Under the pieces are notes generated by a model. The model was not told where the DNA came from. It was given only the letters and a program-made list of their open reading frames with translations, and did not search any database. Positions 35,223 to 43,742 of a stretch of 64,000 bases of DNA are shown in pieces. Made by a program: the position numbers and the translations under genes. This stretch comes from Pseudomonas asplenii (GTDB lineage Bacteria > Pseudomonadota > Gammaproteobacteria > Pseudomonadales > Pseudomonadaceae), in assembly GCF_900105475.1 (NCBI RefSeq), contig NZ_LT629777.1, forward strand, positions 3,100,001 through 3,164,000. The letters run 5' to 3'. Numbering within the stretch: the stretch's first letter is position 1; every line of letters begins with the position of its first letter.

Positions 35223-36107
35223 ATGATTTCTATCGAAGACCTGCGTCTGGCTGTCGCCTTGTCCCGCTCCGAATCATTGAGTGCCGCTGCCAGGACCCTG
35301 AATGTCTCGCCGCCGGCGCTCTCCATGCGCCTGCGCAAACTGGAAACATTGCTGGGGCTGACCCTGGCCAATCGTGATGCCCGGCGGCTCAGCCTTACGG
35401 CCGATGGTGAGCGGTTCTCGCGAGAAAGTGCGCTGTTGCTGGAGCAGTTGGAGGCGCTGCCGGATTCGTTCAGGCGAAAGGACGAGACGCTGACGGGCAC
35501 CTTGAGATTGGCGGCGCCATTTGGTTTTGGTCGCCAGCGCATCGCACCACTGTTGGCGCGGTTTGCCAAAATGCATCCACAACTGCGCCTGCATCTGGAT
35601 TTGCGCGAGACGCCCTGGCCTGATCGTCATGACAGCGATGCGGTGATTCACATCGGTCATCTCAATGACAGCCTGTGGACCGCGCGGCCACTCACGCCAA
35701 ACGAGCGCTGGTTGTGCGCCAGCCCGGCCTATCTGCAAGTGCACGGTGTGCCTTCCTCGCCGGAGCAGTTGGTCTCCCATCGCTGCATTTGCATCCGCGA
35801 AAATGATGAAGACGTCACGCTGTGGCACCTGCGCAAGGGCCAGGGCCGCAAGACGCTGCGCGTGGAGCCCGCGTTGTTGAGCAACGACGGCAGCGTTGCC
35901 CGGCGCTGGGCCGAGCAAGGCTTGGGGTTGGTGCTGCGTTCGCAGTGGGATGTGAGCGACGCCGTGGCCAACGGCAGCCTGGTGCGCGTGTTGGCCGATT
36001 GGAGCTTTGACAGCGCCCCGGTCATCCTGCTGGTGCCGTCGCGCAAACTACGCAGCCCGCGTGTAGAGGCGTTGGTGGCGTTTCTGGAAGAGGCGCTGAA
36101 AGCCTGA
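35223..36107 (+). CDS. LysR family transcriptional regulator
   Basis: A 294-residue LysR protein with the N-terminal winged helix (SLSAAARTLNVSPPALSMRLRKLE) and a C-terminal periplasmic-binding-like effector domain. It is divergent from the DSD1-RidA-FAD-GNAT run, with a T-N11-A palindrome between them, so it most likely controls that run in response to a pathway metabolite. Confidence 0.92.
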   Translation: MISIEDLRLAVALSRSESLSAAARTLNVSPPALSMRLRKLETLLGLTLANRDARRLSLTADGERFSRESALLLEQLEALPDSFRRKDETLTGTLRLAAPFGFGRQRIAPLLARFAKMHPQLRLHLDLRETPWPDRHDSDAVIHIGHLNDSLWTARPLTPNERWLCASPAYLQVHGVPSSPEQLVSHRCICIRENDEDVTLWHLRKGQGRKTLRVEPALLSNDGSVARRWAEQGLGLVLRSQWDVSDAVANGSLVRVLADWSFDSAPVILLVPSRKLRSPRVEALVAFLEEALKA

Positions 36108-36115
36108 TCGGGCGT

Positions 36116-36829
36116 TTATTTCACTGCGTAGACCTTGCGTACATAGACCGTGCTGATCCAGGCGCACGGCGCGCCCTTGGCCACGAACACCGTGTCCCCG
36201 CGATTGACCGTGACTGCTTGACCCTCGTTGTCTTGCAGGGTGACGCTGCCTTCGAGCAGGTGCATCAATTCATGCAGTTTGTGCGGACGGCCGTGTCGGG
36301 CGTAGGGCGTCGAGTCCCAGATGCCGACCCGCAGCTCGGTCACTGCATCGTCGAACAGGTTGAACGCGCGGCACTGTGGAGTGGGTCCGATCAGGATCTG
36401 CGGTTCCGGCGCGGCGGAAGGGTTGAGCCGGGTGTGCGGATCGAGTGGGGTCAGACCCGGACAGACGGGGGCATTGGCCTGGTCGACTGCGCAGAAGGCC
36501 CATTCGCTGCCTGCGCTCGCCTGCACCGTGAGTCGTGTACCACGGCCGATCACCGCGCTGCTGCCGACATCCAATTGCACTGTCTGGTCTGTGCTGCTGA
36601 GCACCACATGCCCTGCGTGAACCACCAGTGTTTCGCTGTGGGGAAAGTCTTCGATCACGGTTTCCCCGCTGAACCGCACAAGTCCTGCAGATACGCCATC
36701 GTCGCCCAGCCAGGCGAGTTGACGGGTGTCGCCGAACGGGTCCAGGACGCTCAAGGCGCGGGTGTTGAAGGAAGTGGCAACGTGGCTGCCGTCGGCGCGT
36801 GCCAACAGCAGGATACGGGGAGATGACAT
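36116..36829 (-). CDS. Bicupin protein
   Basis: A 237-residue protein with two cupin halves: the first around PHSETLVVHAGHVVLSSTD, the second around RPHKLHELMHLLEGSVTLQD with GDTVFVAKGAPCAW. The second half resembles the EutQ/DUF861 cupins and carries histidine metal-ligand candidates. It is convergent with the LysR gene (8-base gap) and lies 23 bases after the GNAT gene at 36853, suggesting cotranscription with it. Enzymatic role unknown. Confidence 0.8.
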   Translation of the reverse strand: MSSPRILLLARADGSHVATSFNTRALSVLDPFGDTRQLAWLGDDGVSAGLVRFSGETVIEDFPHSETLVVHAGHVVLSSTDQTVQLDVGSSAVIGRGTRLTVQASAGSEWAFCAVDQANAPVCPGLTPLDPHTRLNPSAAPEPQILIGPTPQCRAFNLFDDAVTELRVGIWDSTPYARHGRPHKLHELMHLLEGSVTLQDNEGQAVTVNRGDTVFVAKGAPCAWISTVYVRKVYAVK

Positions 36830-36852
36830 GGGGGAGTGCTCCAGTAGGAAAA

Positions 36853-37704
36853 TCAGCCGATCGCCTGGGTGATCAAGGCAAAGGGGTGGACGCCTTGGCT
36901 GGCCTGGGGCGGTGTGCCCAGGGCCATCTGCGCGACGGTGTCGACGTGCTTGAGGCCGGCGTGTTCGAGCCAGTCGCTGAGGCCGCAGGCGACGGGAATA
37001 TCGATGCGGACAAAGGCGTCCGGCAGTTGGGCCAGCAATAGAGCGATCAGGTGTTTGGCCTGCTCGATGTTTTCGGCCACTACCGGGCCGATGCAGCGTC
37101 CACGCCCAAACGGGCGCAACAGCGCGAAGCCGCGTAGCTGGCCGTCGCGCTCGATACCCACGGCGTGCTCTACCGGCAGGTTGCGCAACACCTCGCGGCG
37201 GTCCAGCCCGCTGGCCGCGTTGGCGAGCGCGAGCAGCGCCGTGGGCTCGTTGGCGTCAAGCACGTGGCAGGTTTCGCCCTCGGCCAGCGCCGGCAGTGCG
37301 GGTACCCGCACTTGGCCCTGATGTTGTTGCACGTGACCGAACTCGACAAAGCCTTGGCTGGCATACAGTGGCGCACCGGCGAGGGTCGCATTGAGGATCG
37401 GCGTGCGTGACTCGCAGGCGGCAATGGCCATTTCCATCAAGCGGCGGCCGATGCCCTGGCCTTGATAATCATTGCTGACGATCACCAGGCCAATGGTGGC
37501 GTAGTCGCCTTGGGGGCAGGTGAACGCGCTGCCGATCAGCCGCTCGCCATCCAGCACCACGAACCCCTCACTGACCTGCTGCAACATCGCCCAGTCTTCC
37601 AGACGGTGGGGCCATTTGAGTTGCACCGACAGGTCGTGAGCGGCGGGCAGGTCGGCGACGGTCATTGGGCGATAGATATAAGAAGGGTGTGGCAGAGCGG
37701 GCAT
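36853..37704 (-). CDS. Two-domain GNAT acetyltransferase, second copy
   Basis: A 283-residue paralogue of the protein at 31583, with the same N-terminal GNAT domain (IVSNDYQGQGIGRRLMEMA) and C-terminal acetyltransferase-like domain (GFALLRPFGRGRCIGPVVAE). Shared segments such as LKWPHR-EDWAM and AGAPLY-S-GFVEF show descent from one ancestor, but it is clearly more diverged than the two HcnC-like copies. It is transcribed towards the bicupin gene. Confidence 0.87.
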   Translation of the reverse strand: MPALPHPSYIYRPMTVADLPAAHDLSVQLKWPHRLEDWAMLQQVSEGFVVLDGERLIGSAFTCPQGDYATIGLVIVSNDYQGQGIGRRLMEMAIAACESRTPILNATLAGAPLYASQGFVEFGHVQQHQGQVRVPALPALAEGETCHVLDANEPTALLALANAASGLDRREVLRNLPVEHAVGIERDGQLRGFALLRPFGRGRCIGPVVAENIEQAKHLIALLLAQLPDAFVRIDIPVACGLSDWLEHAGLKHVDTVAQMALGTPPQASQGVHPFALITQAIG

Positions 37705-38205
37705 GGCGAACCTCCAGAGAGCGTCGTTTTTCAGCGCGAGGAGGGTTGTATCCCATCTGCTTTAAAGGCTGGCAAGGGGGGCATGGATATTCGGTAGATT
37801 CCTCGGACAGCGAGGGGGAGGGGCCACAGTTACTACTTAATTGGGGGGGAGGGGCAGCAGCAAATGCCAGGGGCGTTTTGAGCCCCTCTCAATGACCTGA
37901 ATAGCGGGCAGGGGTTGGGCTCCCCCCCAGCCAAACTTTCTGCCGCCCACATCCCTCATCCTTGAGCCTCCCGGCCGTAAAAGCCCTGTTAACGCGCACA
38001 AACATTGGCCCTGCCCAAGCCTGGCGCGCACCGCAAAGTCTGCTGAGCCCGGTCATCAAAACGGTGGTTTGTATTGAGTGCAGGTCTTTTTAGACGGCAT
38101 ATGCTGATTTCACAGTGGTGTAATGAACTCGTGCTGCAACGAGGCCGGTGCACCGCCAGGGCAGCGAACGCTTGTCACACTCAACGAACTTCAGGACCGC
38201 ATTCA
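37705..38205. other. Divergent intergenic region of about 500 bases
   Basis: No convincing gene. The left part (37770-37950) is rich in G and C runs and looks degenerate. The right part holds the promoter blocks shared with 28240-28332: GCAAAGTCTGC at 38033, AAACGGTGGTTTGTA at 38059 and TGGTGTAAT at 38116, ending 81 bases before ATG 38206. TATGCT at 38100-38105 is a possible -10 element. Confidence 0.6.
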
Positions 38206-38874
38206 ATGAGCTTTCTTCGTCCCAAATTCATTACGTTCGACTGCTACGGCACGCTGACCAATTTCCATATGGGCACGATGACCCGCGAGCTGTTCGCCGA
38301 TCGCATCAAGCCTGAACAGATGGACCAGTTCGTCAAGGACTTCTCGGCCTACCGTCTCGACCAGGTCATGGGTGACTGGCGCCCGTACGACGAAATCCTC
38401 AAGACCGCCCTGGCCCGTACCTGCAAACGCTGGGGTATCGATTACCGCGAGGAAGGTCAGCTGTATTACGACGCCGTGCCGACCTGGGGTCCCCATGCGG
38501 ATGTGCCGGCCGGTCTTTCGAAGATTGCCGACAAGATTCCCCTGGTGATTTTTTCCAACGCCATGGACGCACAGATCATGTCCAACGTTGAAAAGCTCGG
38601 CGCGCCGTTCCACAAGGTGTTCACCGCTCAGCAGGCCCAGGCCTACAAGCCGCGCCTGGCAGCCTTCGAATTCATGCTCGACAATCTGGGTTGCGGCCCG
38701 GAAGACATCTTGCATGTGTCTTCAAGCTTTCGTTATGACCTGATGCCGGCCCATGACATGAAGATCAAAAACAAGGCGTTCGTTGCCCGCGGCCATGAAG
38801 TGCCGGGCAATGCCTTCTACGGTTACCAGCAGATCACCGATATCGGTGGGCTGCCGGCGCTGGTCGGTCTGTAA
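38206..38874 (+). CDS. Type II haloacid dehalogenase-like HAD hydrolase
   Basis: A 222-residue L-2-haloacid dehalogenase-type HAD protein. The nucleophile Asp12 is in ITFDCYGTL, motif II in VIFSNAMD, the motif III lysine in QAYKPRLAAFE, and the motif IV region in VSSSFRYDLMPAHD. All catalytic positions of a HAD hydrolase are therefore present. It starts the large plus-strand run. In similar catabolic clusters the role of this HAD is unclear; a dehalogenase is possible but so is a phosphatase. Shine-Dalgarno AGGA lies nine bases before the ATG. Confidence 0.88.
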   Translation: MSFLRPKFITFDCYGTLTNFHMGTMTRELFADRIKPEQMDQFVKDFSAYRLDQVMGDWRPYDEILKTALARTCKRWGIDYREEGQLYYDAVPTWGPHADVPAGLSKIADKIPLVIFSNAMDAQIMSNVEKLGAPFHKVFTAQQAQAYKPRLAAFEFMLDNLGCGPEDILHVSSSFRYDLMPAHDMKIKNKAFVARGHEVPGNAFYGYQQITDIGGLPALVGL

Positions 38875-38893
38875 CGCACACAAGGGGCAGGAC

Positions 38894-40168
38894 ATGGGCA
38901 GCGAATCCTATTGGCTCGACACCGCACCGGTGTTTACCGGTGCCCAGTTGGGCGACTTGCCCAGGCAGGTCGATGTGGCGGTGGTCGGCGGCGGATTTAC
39001 CGGCCTGGCGGCGGCGCGGGCGTTGGCGCTCAAGGGGGCCAGTGTGGTGGTACTCGACGCCGGCCGGGTGATCGGTGAAGCCTCGGGACGCAACGGTGGG
39101 CAGTGCAATACCGGCGTCGCCCAGGATTACGCCGGGTTGCACGCCAGCCTCGGTGCGGCCAAGGCGCGTGCCTATTACCAGGCCTATGAAAGTGCCGTGC
39201 AAACGGTGGTTTCGCTGGTCGAGCAGGAGGGCATTGCCTGCGACATGGTACGCAACGGCAAGCTCAAGCTCGCCGCCAAGCCGATGCATTACGAAGGCCT
39301 GGCCCGCACCTGTGAGCTGATCCGCCAGGAGGTGGATGCCAACGTCGAATTGCTCAGCGCTGAACAGACCCATGCGGAAGTCAACTCGACGCAGTTCCAT
39401 GGCGGCTTGCTGCAACGCAACGGCGTGCAGATGCATGTCGGCCGTTTTGGAGTCGGCTTGGCCGAAGTGGCGGCACGGCGGGGCGCGATGATTTACGAAC
39501 ATACCCAGGTCAAGGACTGGAAGGCCCAGGCTGGCGGCTATCAGGTCAACACCGCCAAGGGCTCGCTGCATGCCGGGCAAGTGTTGCTGGCCACCGGCGC
39601 CTGCCAGCATGGCGACCTCGGCTGGTATCGCCGACGTATCGTGCCGGTGGGCAGTTTTGTCATCGCCACCGAAGTCTTGCCCCAGGCGCTGATCGACCAG
39701 TTGTTGCCGCAGCGGCGCGCCTATGTGACCAGCCGCATCATCGGCAACTACTTTCGCCTGACCCCGGACAACCGCCTGCTCTTTGGCGGACGTGCGCGGT
39801 TTGCCATGTCCGACAGCGTTTCCGATGTCAAAAGCGGCAAGGTGCTGCAAGCGGCGATGCTGAACATGTTCCCGCAATTGGCGGAGGTGAAGATCGACTA
39901 TTGCTGGGGTGGTCTGGTGGACATGACGTCCGACCGCCTGCCCCGCGCCGGCCAGCAGGGCGGCGTATTCCACTCCATGGGCTACAGCGGCCATGGCGTG
40001 CAGATGTCGGTGCACATGGGCCAGGTGATGGCCGAGGTGATGGCCGGTAATGCAGCGGCGAACCCCTGGCGCGAACTGGAGTGGCCGGCGATTCCCGGGC
40101 ATTTCGGCAAACCCTGGTTCCTGCCGTTTGTGGGCGCCTACTATCGATTCCAGGACTATTTGCACTGA
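38894..40168 (+). CDS. FAD-dependent oxidoreductase (PuuB/PauB-like amine oxidase)
   Basis: A 424-residue DAO-family flavoprotein resembling gamma-glutamylputrescine oxidases. It begins with the short WLDT segment, then the FAD motif VAVVGGGFTGLAAARALALK and the SGRNGGQCNTGVAQ segment. The C-terminus has YSGHGVQMSVHMGQVMAE. It follows the HAD gene by 19 bases and precedes the ABC importer, so it probably deaminates the imported amine or an intermediate. Confidence 0.88.
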   Translation: MGSESYWLDTAPVFTGAQLGDLPRQVDVAVVGGGFTGLAAARALALKGASVVVLDAGRVIGEASGRNGGQCNTGVAQDYAGLHASLGAAKARAYYQAYESAVQTVVSLVEQEGIACDMVRNGKLKLAAKPMHYEGLARTCELIRQEVDANVELLSAEQTHAEVNSTQFHGGLLQRNGVQMHVGRFGVGLAEVAARRGAMIYEHTQVKDWKAQAGGYQVNTAKGSLHAGQVLLATGACQHGDLGWYRRRIVPVGSFVIATEVLPQALIDQLLPQRRAYVTSRIIGNYFRLTPDNRLLFGGRARFAMSDSVSDVKSGKVLQAAMLNMFPQLAEVKIDYCWGGLVDMTSDRLPRAGQQGGVFHSMGYSGHGVQMSVHMGQVMAEVMAGNAAANPWRELEWPAIPGHFGKPWFLPFVGAYYRFQDYLH

Positions 40169-40261
40169 GTTGCCGTTGTTGCGTCACCGTCGTTTGTGTT
40201 TCCAGGACGCTCCGGACATCCGTGAGCACTCGATTCTTCCGATTATCGACAGGTAGCCTTT

Positions 40262-41899
40262 ATGACTGACAATAAAAACACCCCCGAGCTTATCTCCGGC
40301 CAGGAAAGCCTGCGAGTATTCGAGGGTCTCAACCGTGGTATGTCGCGCCGCAACGCCCTGCAAATGCTCGGCATTGCCGGTGTAGCCGCCGCCGGTGCGG
40401 GCAGCCTGTTCGGCGCTGCCGGCAAGCTGTTTGCCGATGAAGCCGCCACGACGGGCAAGGGCAAGCCTGGGGGCAAGATCCGCGTGGCCGGCATGTCCAG
40501 CTCCACCGCCGATACCCTCGACCCGGCCAAGGGCGCGCTGTCCACCGATTACGTGCGCCACTTCATGTTCTACAACGGCCTGACTCGCTTCGACAAGCAT
40601 CTGGTGCCGCAACTGGAATTGGCCGAGCGCATCGACAACAGCGACGCCACCTTGTGGACCATCACCCTGCGCAAGGACGTGACTTTCCACAATGGCAAGC
40701 CGTTGACCGCTGCCGACGTGGTGTTCTCCCTGAGTCGCCAGAAGGATCCGCTTACCGGCTCAAAAGTCATGGCGCTGCTTGAGCAGTTCGTCGAGATCAA
40801 GGCGAGCGGACCCAACGAAGTGCAGATCCGTCTCAGCGCCCCCAACGCCGAGCTGCCGTCGATTCTCGCGGTATCGCACCTGTTGATCGTTCCCGAGGGC
40901 ACGACCGACTTCAACAAAGGCATCGGCACCGGGCCGTTCACCGTCGGCGAATTCAAGCCCGGTGTGCGTTCGATTGCGGTGCGCAACAAGAATTACTGGA
41001 AGCCGGGCCTGCCGTACCTCGATGAAATCGAATTCATCGCCATTGCCGACGAGCCATCGCGTGTCAATGCGCTGCTGTCGGGCGACGTGCACATGATCAA
41101 CGAGGTCAACCCGCGCTCCACCACGCGGATCAAGGCCAGTGCCAAACACCGTGTCGTCGATGCTCCCTCGGGCAACTACACTGACTTGATCATTCGCCAG
41201 GACCAGTTGCCTGGCAAGAGCCCGGAATTCACTCAGGCCATGAAGTTGCTGCTGGACCGTGAACAGGTCAAGTCTGCGGTGTTCCGTGGCTTTGCCGTGG
41301 TCGGCAACGACCAACCGATTGCCCCCGGTTCGCGCTACTTCAACACCGACCTGCCGCAGACGGTCTACGACCCGGAAAAAGCCAAGTTCCTGCTGAAAAA
41401 AGCCGGCATGGAAAGCATCACCATGCCGCTGATGGCGTCACCCGCCGCGACCGGTTCGGTGGATATCGCCGTGCTCATGCAGCAATCGGCGAAACAGGCC
41501 GGGCTCAAGCTGGATGTGAATCGACTGCCCAGCGACGGCTACTGGTCCAACCACTGGATGAAGCACCCGTTGAGCTTCGGCAACATCAACCCACGGCCGA
41601 ACGCCGACGTGATGTTCTCGCAGTTCTTCCAATCCAAGGCGCCGTGGAACGAGTCCGGCTGGCAGAACGATCAGTTCGACCAGTTGCTGATGCTGGCACG
41701 CGGTGAAACCGACGACGCCAAACGCGCCAAAATGTACGCCGACATGCAGACCCTGGTGCATGACCACGCCGGTATCGGTATCCCGGTGTTCATCAGCAAC
41801 ATCGACGGCGTAGACCAACGCATCAAGGGCTACGACAGTAACCCGCTGGGCGGCTTCATGGGCTACATGTTCGCCGAGCAGGTCTGGTTGGACGCGTGA
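40262..41899 (+). CDS. ABC transporter substrate-binding protein (peptide/opine family 5)
   Basis: A 545-residue family 5 (DppA/OppA-like) periplasmic binding protein. A twin-arginine signal (MSRRNALQML at residues 27-36, Arg29-Arg30) is followed by a hydrophobic stretch, so it is exported folded by Tat. The family segment TLDPAKGALSTDYVRHFMFYNGL and the FHNGKPLTAADVVFSL motif are present. Ligands of this family include di/oligopeptides, opines and other N-linked amino-acid conjugates. It heads the transporter genes of the operon. Confidence 0.92.
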   Translation: MTDNKNTPELISGQESLRVFEGLNRGMSRRNALQMLGIAGVAAAGAGSLFGAAGKLFADEAATTGKGKPGGKIRVAGMSSSTADTLDPAKGALSTDYVRHFMFYNGLTRFDKHLVPQLELAERIDNSDATLWTITLRKDVTFHNGKPLTAADVVFSLSRQKDPLTGSKVMALLEQFVEIKASGPNEVQIRLSAPNAELPSILAVSHLLIVPEGTTDFNKGIGTGPFTVGEFKPGVRSIAVRNKNYWKPGLPYLDEIEFIAIADEPSRVNALLSGDVHMINEVNPRSTTRIKASAKHRVVDAPSGNYTDLIIRQDQLPGKSPEFTQAMKLLLDREQVKSAVFRGFAVVGNDQPIAPGSRYFNTDLPQTVYDPEKAKFLLKKAGMESITMPLMASPAATGSVDIAVLMQQSAKQAGLKLDVNRLPSDGYWSNHWMKHPLSFGNINPRPNADVMFSQFFQSKAPWNESGWQNDQFDQLLMLARGETDDAKRAKMYADMQTLVHDHAGIGIPVFISNIDGVDQRIKGYDSNPLGGFMGYMFAEQVWLDA

Positions 41900-41912
41900 G
41901 GAGGGCGGTGCG

Positions 41913-42869
41913 ATGAATAGCAATACACTGTGGTTGATCGGCCGGCGCCTCGGCGCCGGTGCCGTGACCTTGTTGATCGTGTCCATGGTCGTGTTCGCGA
42001 TCACGGCGGTACTGCCGGGGGACGCGGCGCAACAATCCCTTGGCCAGTTCGCGACCCCTGAACAGGTGGCGGCGCTGCGCCTGAAACTGGGGTTGGACCA
42101 GCCCGGTGTGTTGCGTTACTTGCACTGGTTGATGAGCCTGCTCACCGGCGATATGGGCGTGTCGGTATCCAACGCCATGCCGGTGGGTGAACTGATGGCG
42201 GGCCGGATGCCCAATACCCTGATGCTGGCGGGTGTCACCGCGCTGGTGTCGGTGCCGGTGGCACTGGTACTCGGCATCGGCTCGGCCATGGGCCGAGGCG
42301 GGCGCATCGACAGTTGCCTGAGTTTTATCACCCTGGCCATGGTCGCGGTGCCGGAGTTTCTGGTGGCGACCCTGGCGGTGCTGATTTTCGCCGTCAACCT
42401 CGGCTGGTTGTCGGCGCTGTCGTATGCCAGCGACGTCAGCTCACCGCTGGAGTTTCTGCGTACCTATGCCTTGCCGGTAATGACGTTGTGCTGTGTCATC
42501 GTCGCGCAAATGGCGCGCATGACACGTGCCGCCGTGATCGACCAGCTCGACAGCCCTTATGTGGAAATGGCCCGCCTCAAAGGCGTCAGCCCGATCCGCA
42601 TAGTGCTGCGTCATGCCTTGCCCAATGCGATCGGGCCGATTGCCAACGCCATCGCCCTGAGTCTGTCGTACCTGTTGGGCGGGGTGGTGATCGTTGAAAC
42701 CATCTTCAACTACCCCGGCATCGCCAGCTTGATGGTCGATGCCGTGACCAACCGCGACATGGCGCTGGTGCAGGCATGCACCATGTTGTTCTGTGCGGCC
42801 TACCTGGGTCTGGTGCTGCTCGCCGACCTGTGCGCGATCCTGTCCAATCCGAGGCTGAGAAACCAATGA
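41913..42869 (+). CDS. ABC transporter permease (DppB/OppB type)
   Basis: A 318-residue inner-membrane permease with about six membrane segments and the permease-ATPase coupling loop (EMARLKGVSPIRIVLRHALPN). The N-terminal signature of DppB proteins (VSMVVFAITAVLPGDAA) is visible. It begins 13 bases after the binding protein and overlaps the next permease by four bases. Confidence 0.93.
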   Translation: MNSNTLWLIGRRLGAGAVTLLIVSMVVFAITAVLPGDAAQQSLGQFATPEQVAALRLKLGLDQPGVLRYLHWLMSLLTGDMGVSVSNAMPVGELMAGRMPNTLMLAGVTALVSVPVALVLGIGSAMGRGGRIDSCLSFITLAMVAVPEFLVATLAVLIFAVNLGWLSALSYASDVSSPLEFLRTYALPVMTLCCVIVAQMARMTRAAVIDQLDSPYVEMARLKGVSPIRIVLRHALPNAIGPIANAIALSLSYLLGGVVIVETIFNYPGIASLMVDAVTNRDMALVQACTMLFCAAYLGLVLLADLCAILSNPRLRNQ

Positions 42870-43741
42870 ACCCTCTCATTGCGAAGTCCAAGCCTGTTTC
42901 CTCCGCCCTGGCACTTGCCAAGGTATCCAGTGGTCCTTCCTGGCTGGGTCTGCTGGGTGGCGTGGTATGCGTCGTCTGGCTGCTGGTGGCGTTGTTCGGT
43001 CCCTGGCTGGCGCCCCATCCGGTGGGCGAAGTGGTGTCCGATAACATCTTCGAAGGCTTCAGCCTCGCGCATCCGTTCGGCACCGACTACCTGGGCCGTG
43101 ACATGCTCAGCCGGGTCATGGTCGGCGCGCGCTTCACCGTCGGCCTGTCGCTGGTGGCAGCGTTGCTGGCCAGCACCTTCGGGACTGGCTGTGCGCTGTT
43201 GTCGGTGGTCTCGCCCAAGTGGCTGGACGAAATCATCAGCCGCATCATGGACGCCTTCATCTCGATCCCCAGCAAGATGCTGGCGCTGATCATGGTCTCG
43301 GCCTTCGGCTCATCGGTGACGTTGCTGATCTGTACGGCCGTCATCAGTTATATCCCCGGTTCGTTCCGCGTTGCCCGCAGCATGGCGGTCAACATCGAAG
43401 CCCTGGAGTACGTGCAGGTCGCACGTACCCGTGGCGAGCGCCGGTTGTATGTGGCGTGCGTGGAAATCCTGCCGAATATGCTCAACCCGGTATTGACCGA
43501 CCTGGGCCTGCGGTTCGGCTACATCGTGCTGTTGCTCAGCGGCATGAGTTTTCTCGGTCTCGGCGTACAACCGCCGGATGCCGACCTCGGCTCACTGGTA
43601 CGGGAAAATATTGGCGGCCTCAACCAGGGTGCGCTGGCCATCATCATTCCGGCGCTTGCCATCGGTACGTTGACCATCAGCGTGAATCTGCTGATCGACT
43701 ATTTGTCGACCCGACGTAGTCGACGCACGGGAGGCCATTGA
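42866..43741 (+). CDS. ABC transporter permease (DppC/OppC type)
   Basis: A 291-residue permease with the DppC-type segment HPFGTDYLGRDMLSRVMVGAR and the coupling loop EYVQVARTRGERRLYVACVE. ATG 42866 overlaps the upstream stop (ATGA); the open frame further upstream lies inside the first permease gene. With the preceding gene it forms the heterodimeric channel. Confidence 0.93.
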   Translation: MNPLIAKSKPVSSALALAKVSSGPSWLGLLGGVVCVVWLLVALFGPWLAPHPVGEVVSDNIFEGFSLAHPFGTDYLGRDMLSRVMVGARFTVGLSLVAALLASTFGTGCALLSVVSPKWLDEIISRIMDAFISIPSKMLALIMVSAFGSSVTLLICTAVISYIPGSFRVARSMAVNIEALEYVQVARTRGERRLYVACVEILPNMLNPVLTDLGLRFGYIVLLLSGMSFLGLGVQPPDADLGSLVRENIGGLNQGALAIIIPALAIGTLTISVNLLIDYLSTRRSRRTGGH

Positions 43742-43742
43742 A

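Noticed and set aside
37770-37950. G-run-rich stretch as a possible G-quadruplex element
   Set aside because: Runs of G and C alternate irregularly without four closely spaced G-tracts of clear pattern; it is more likely degenerate intergenic sequence.
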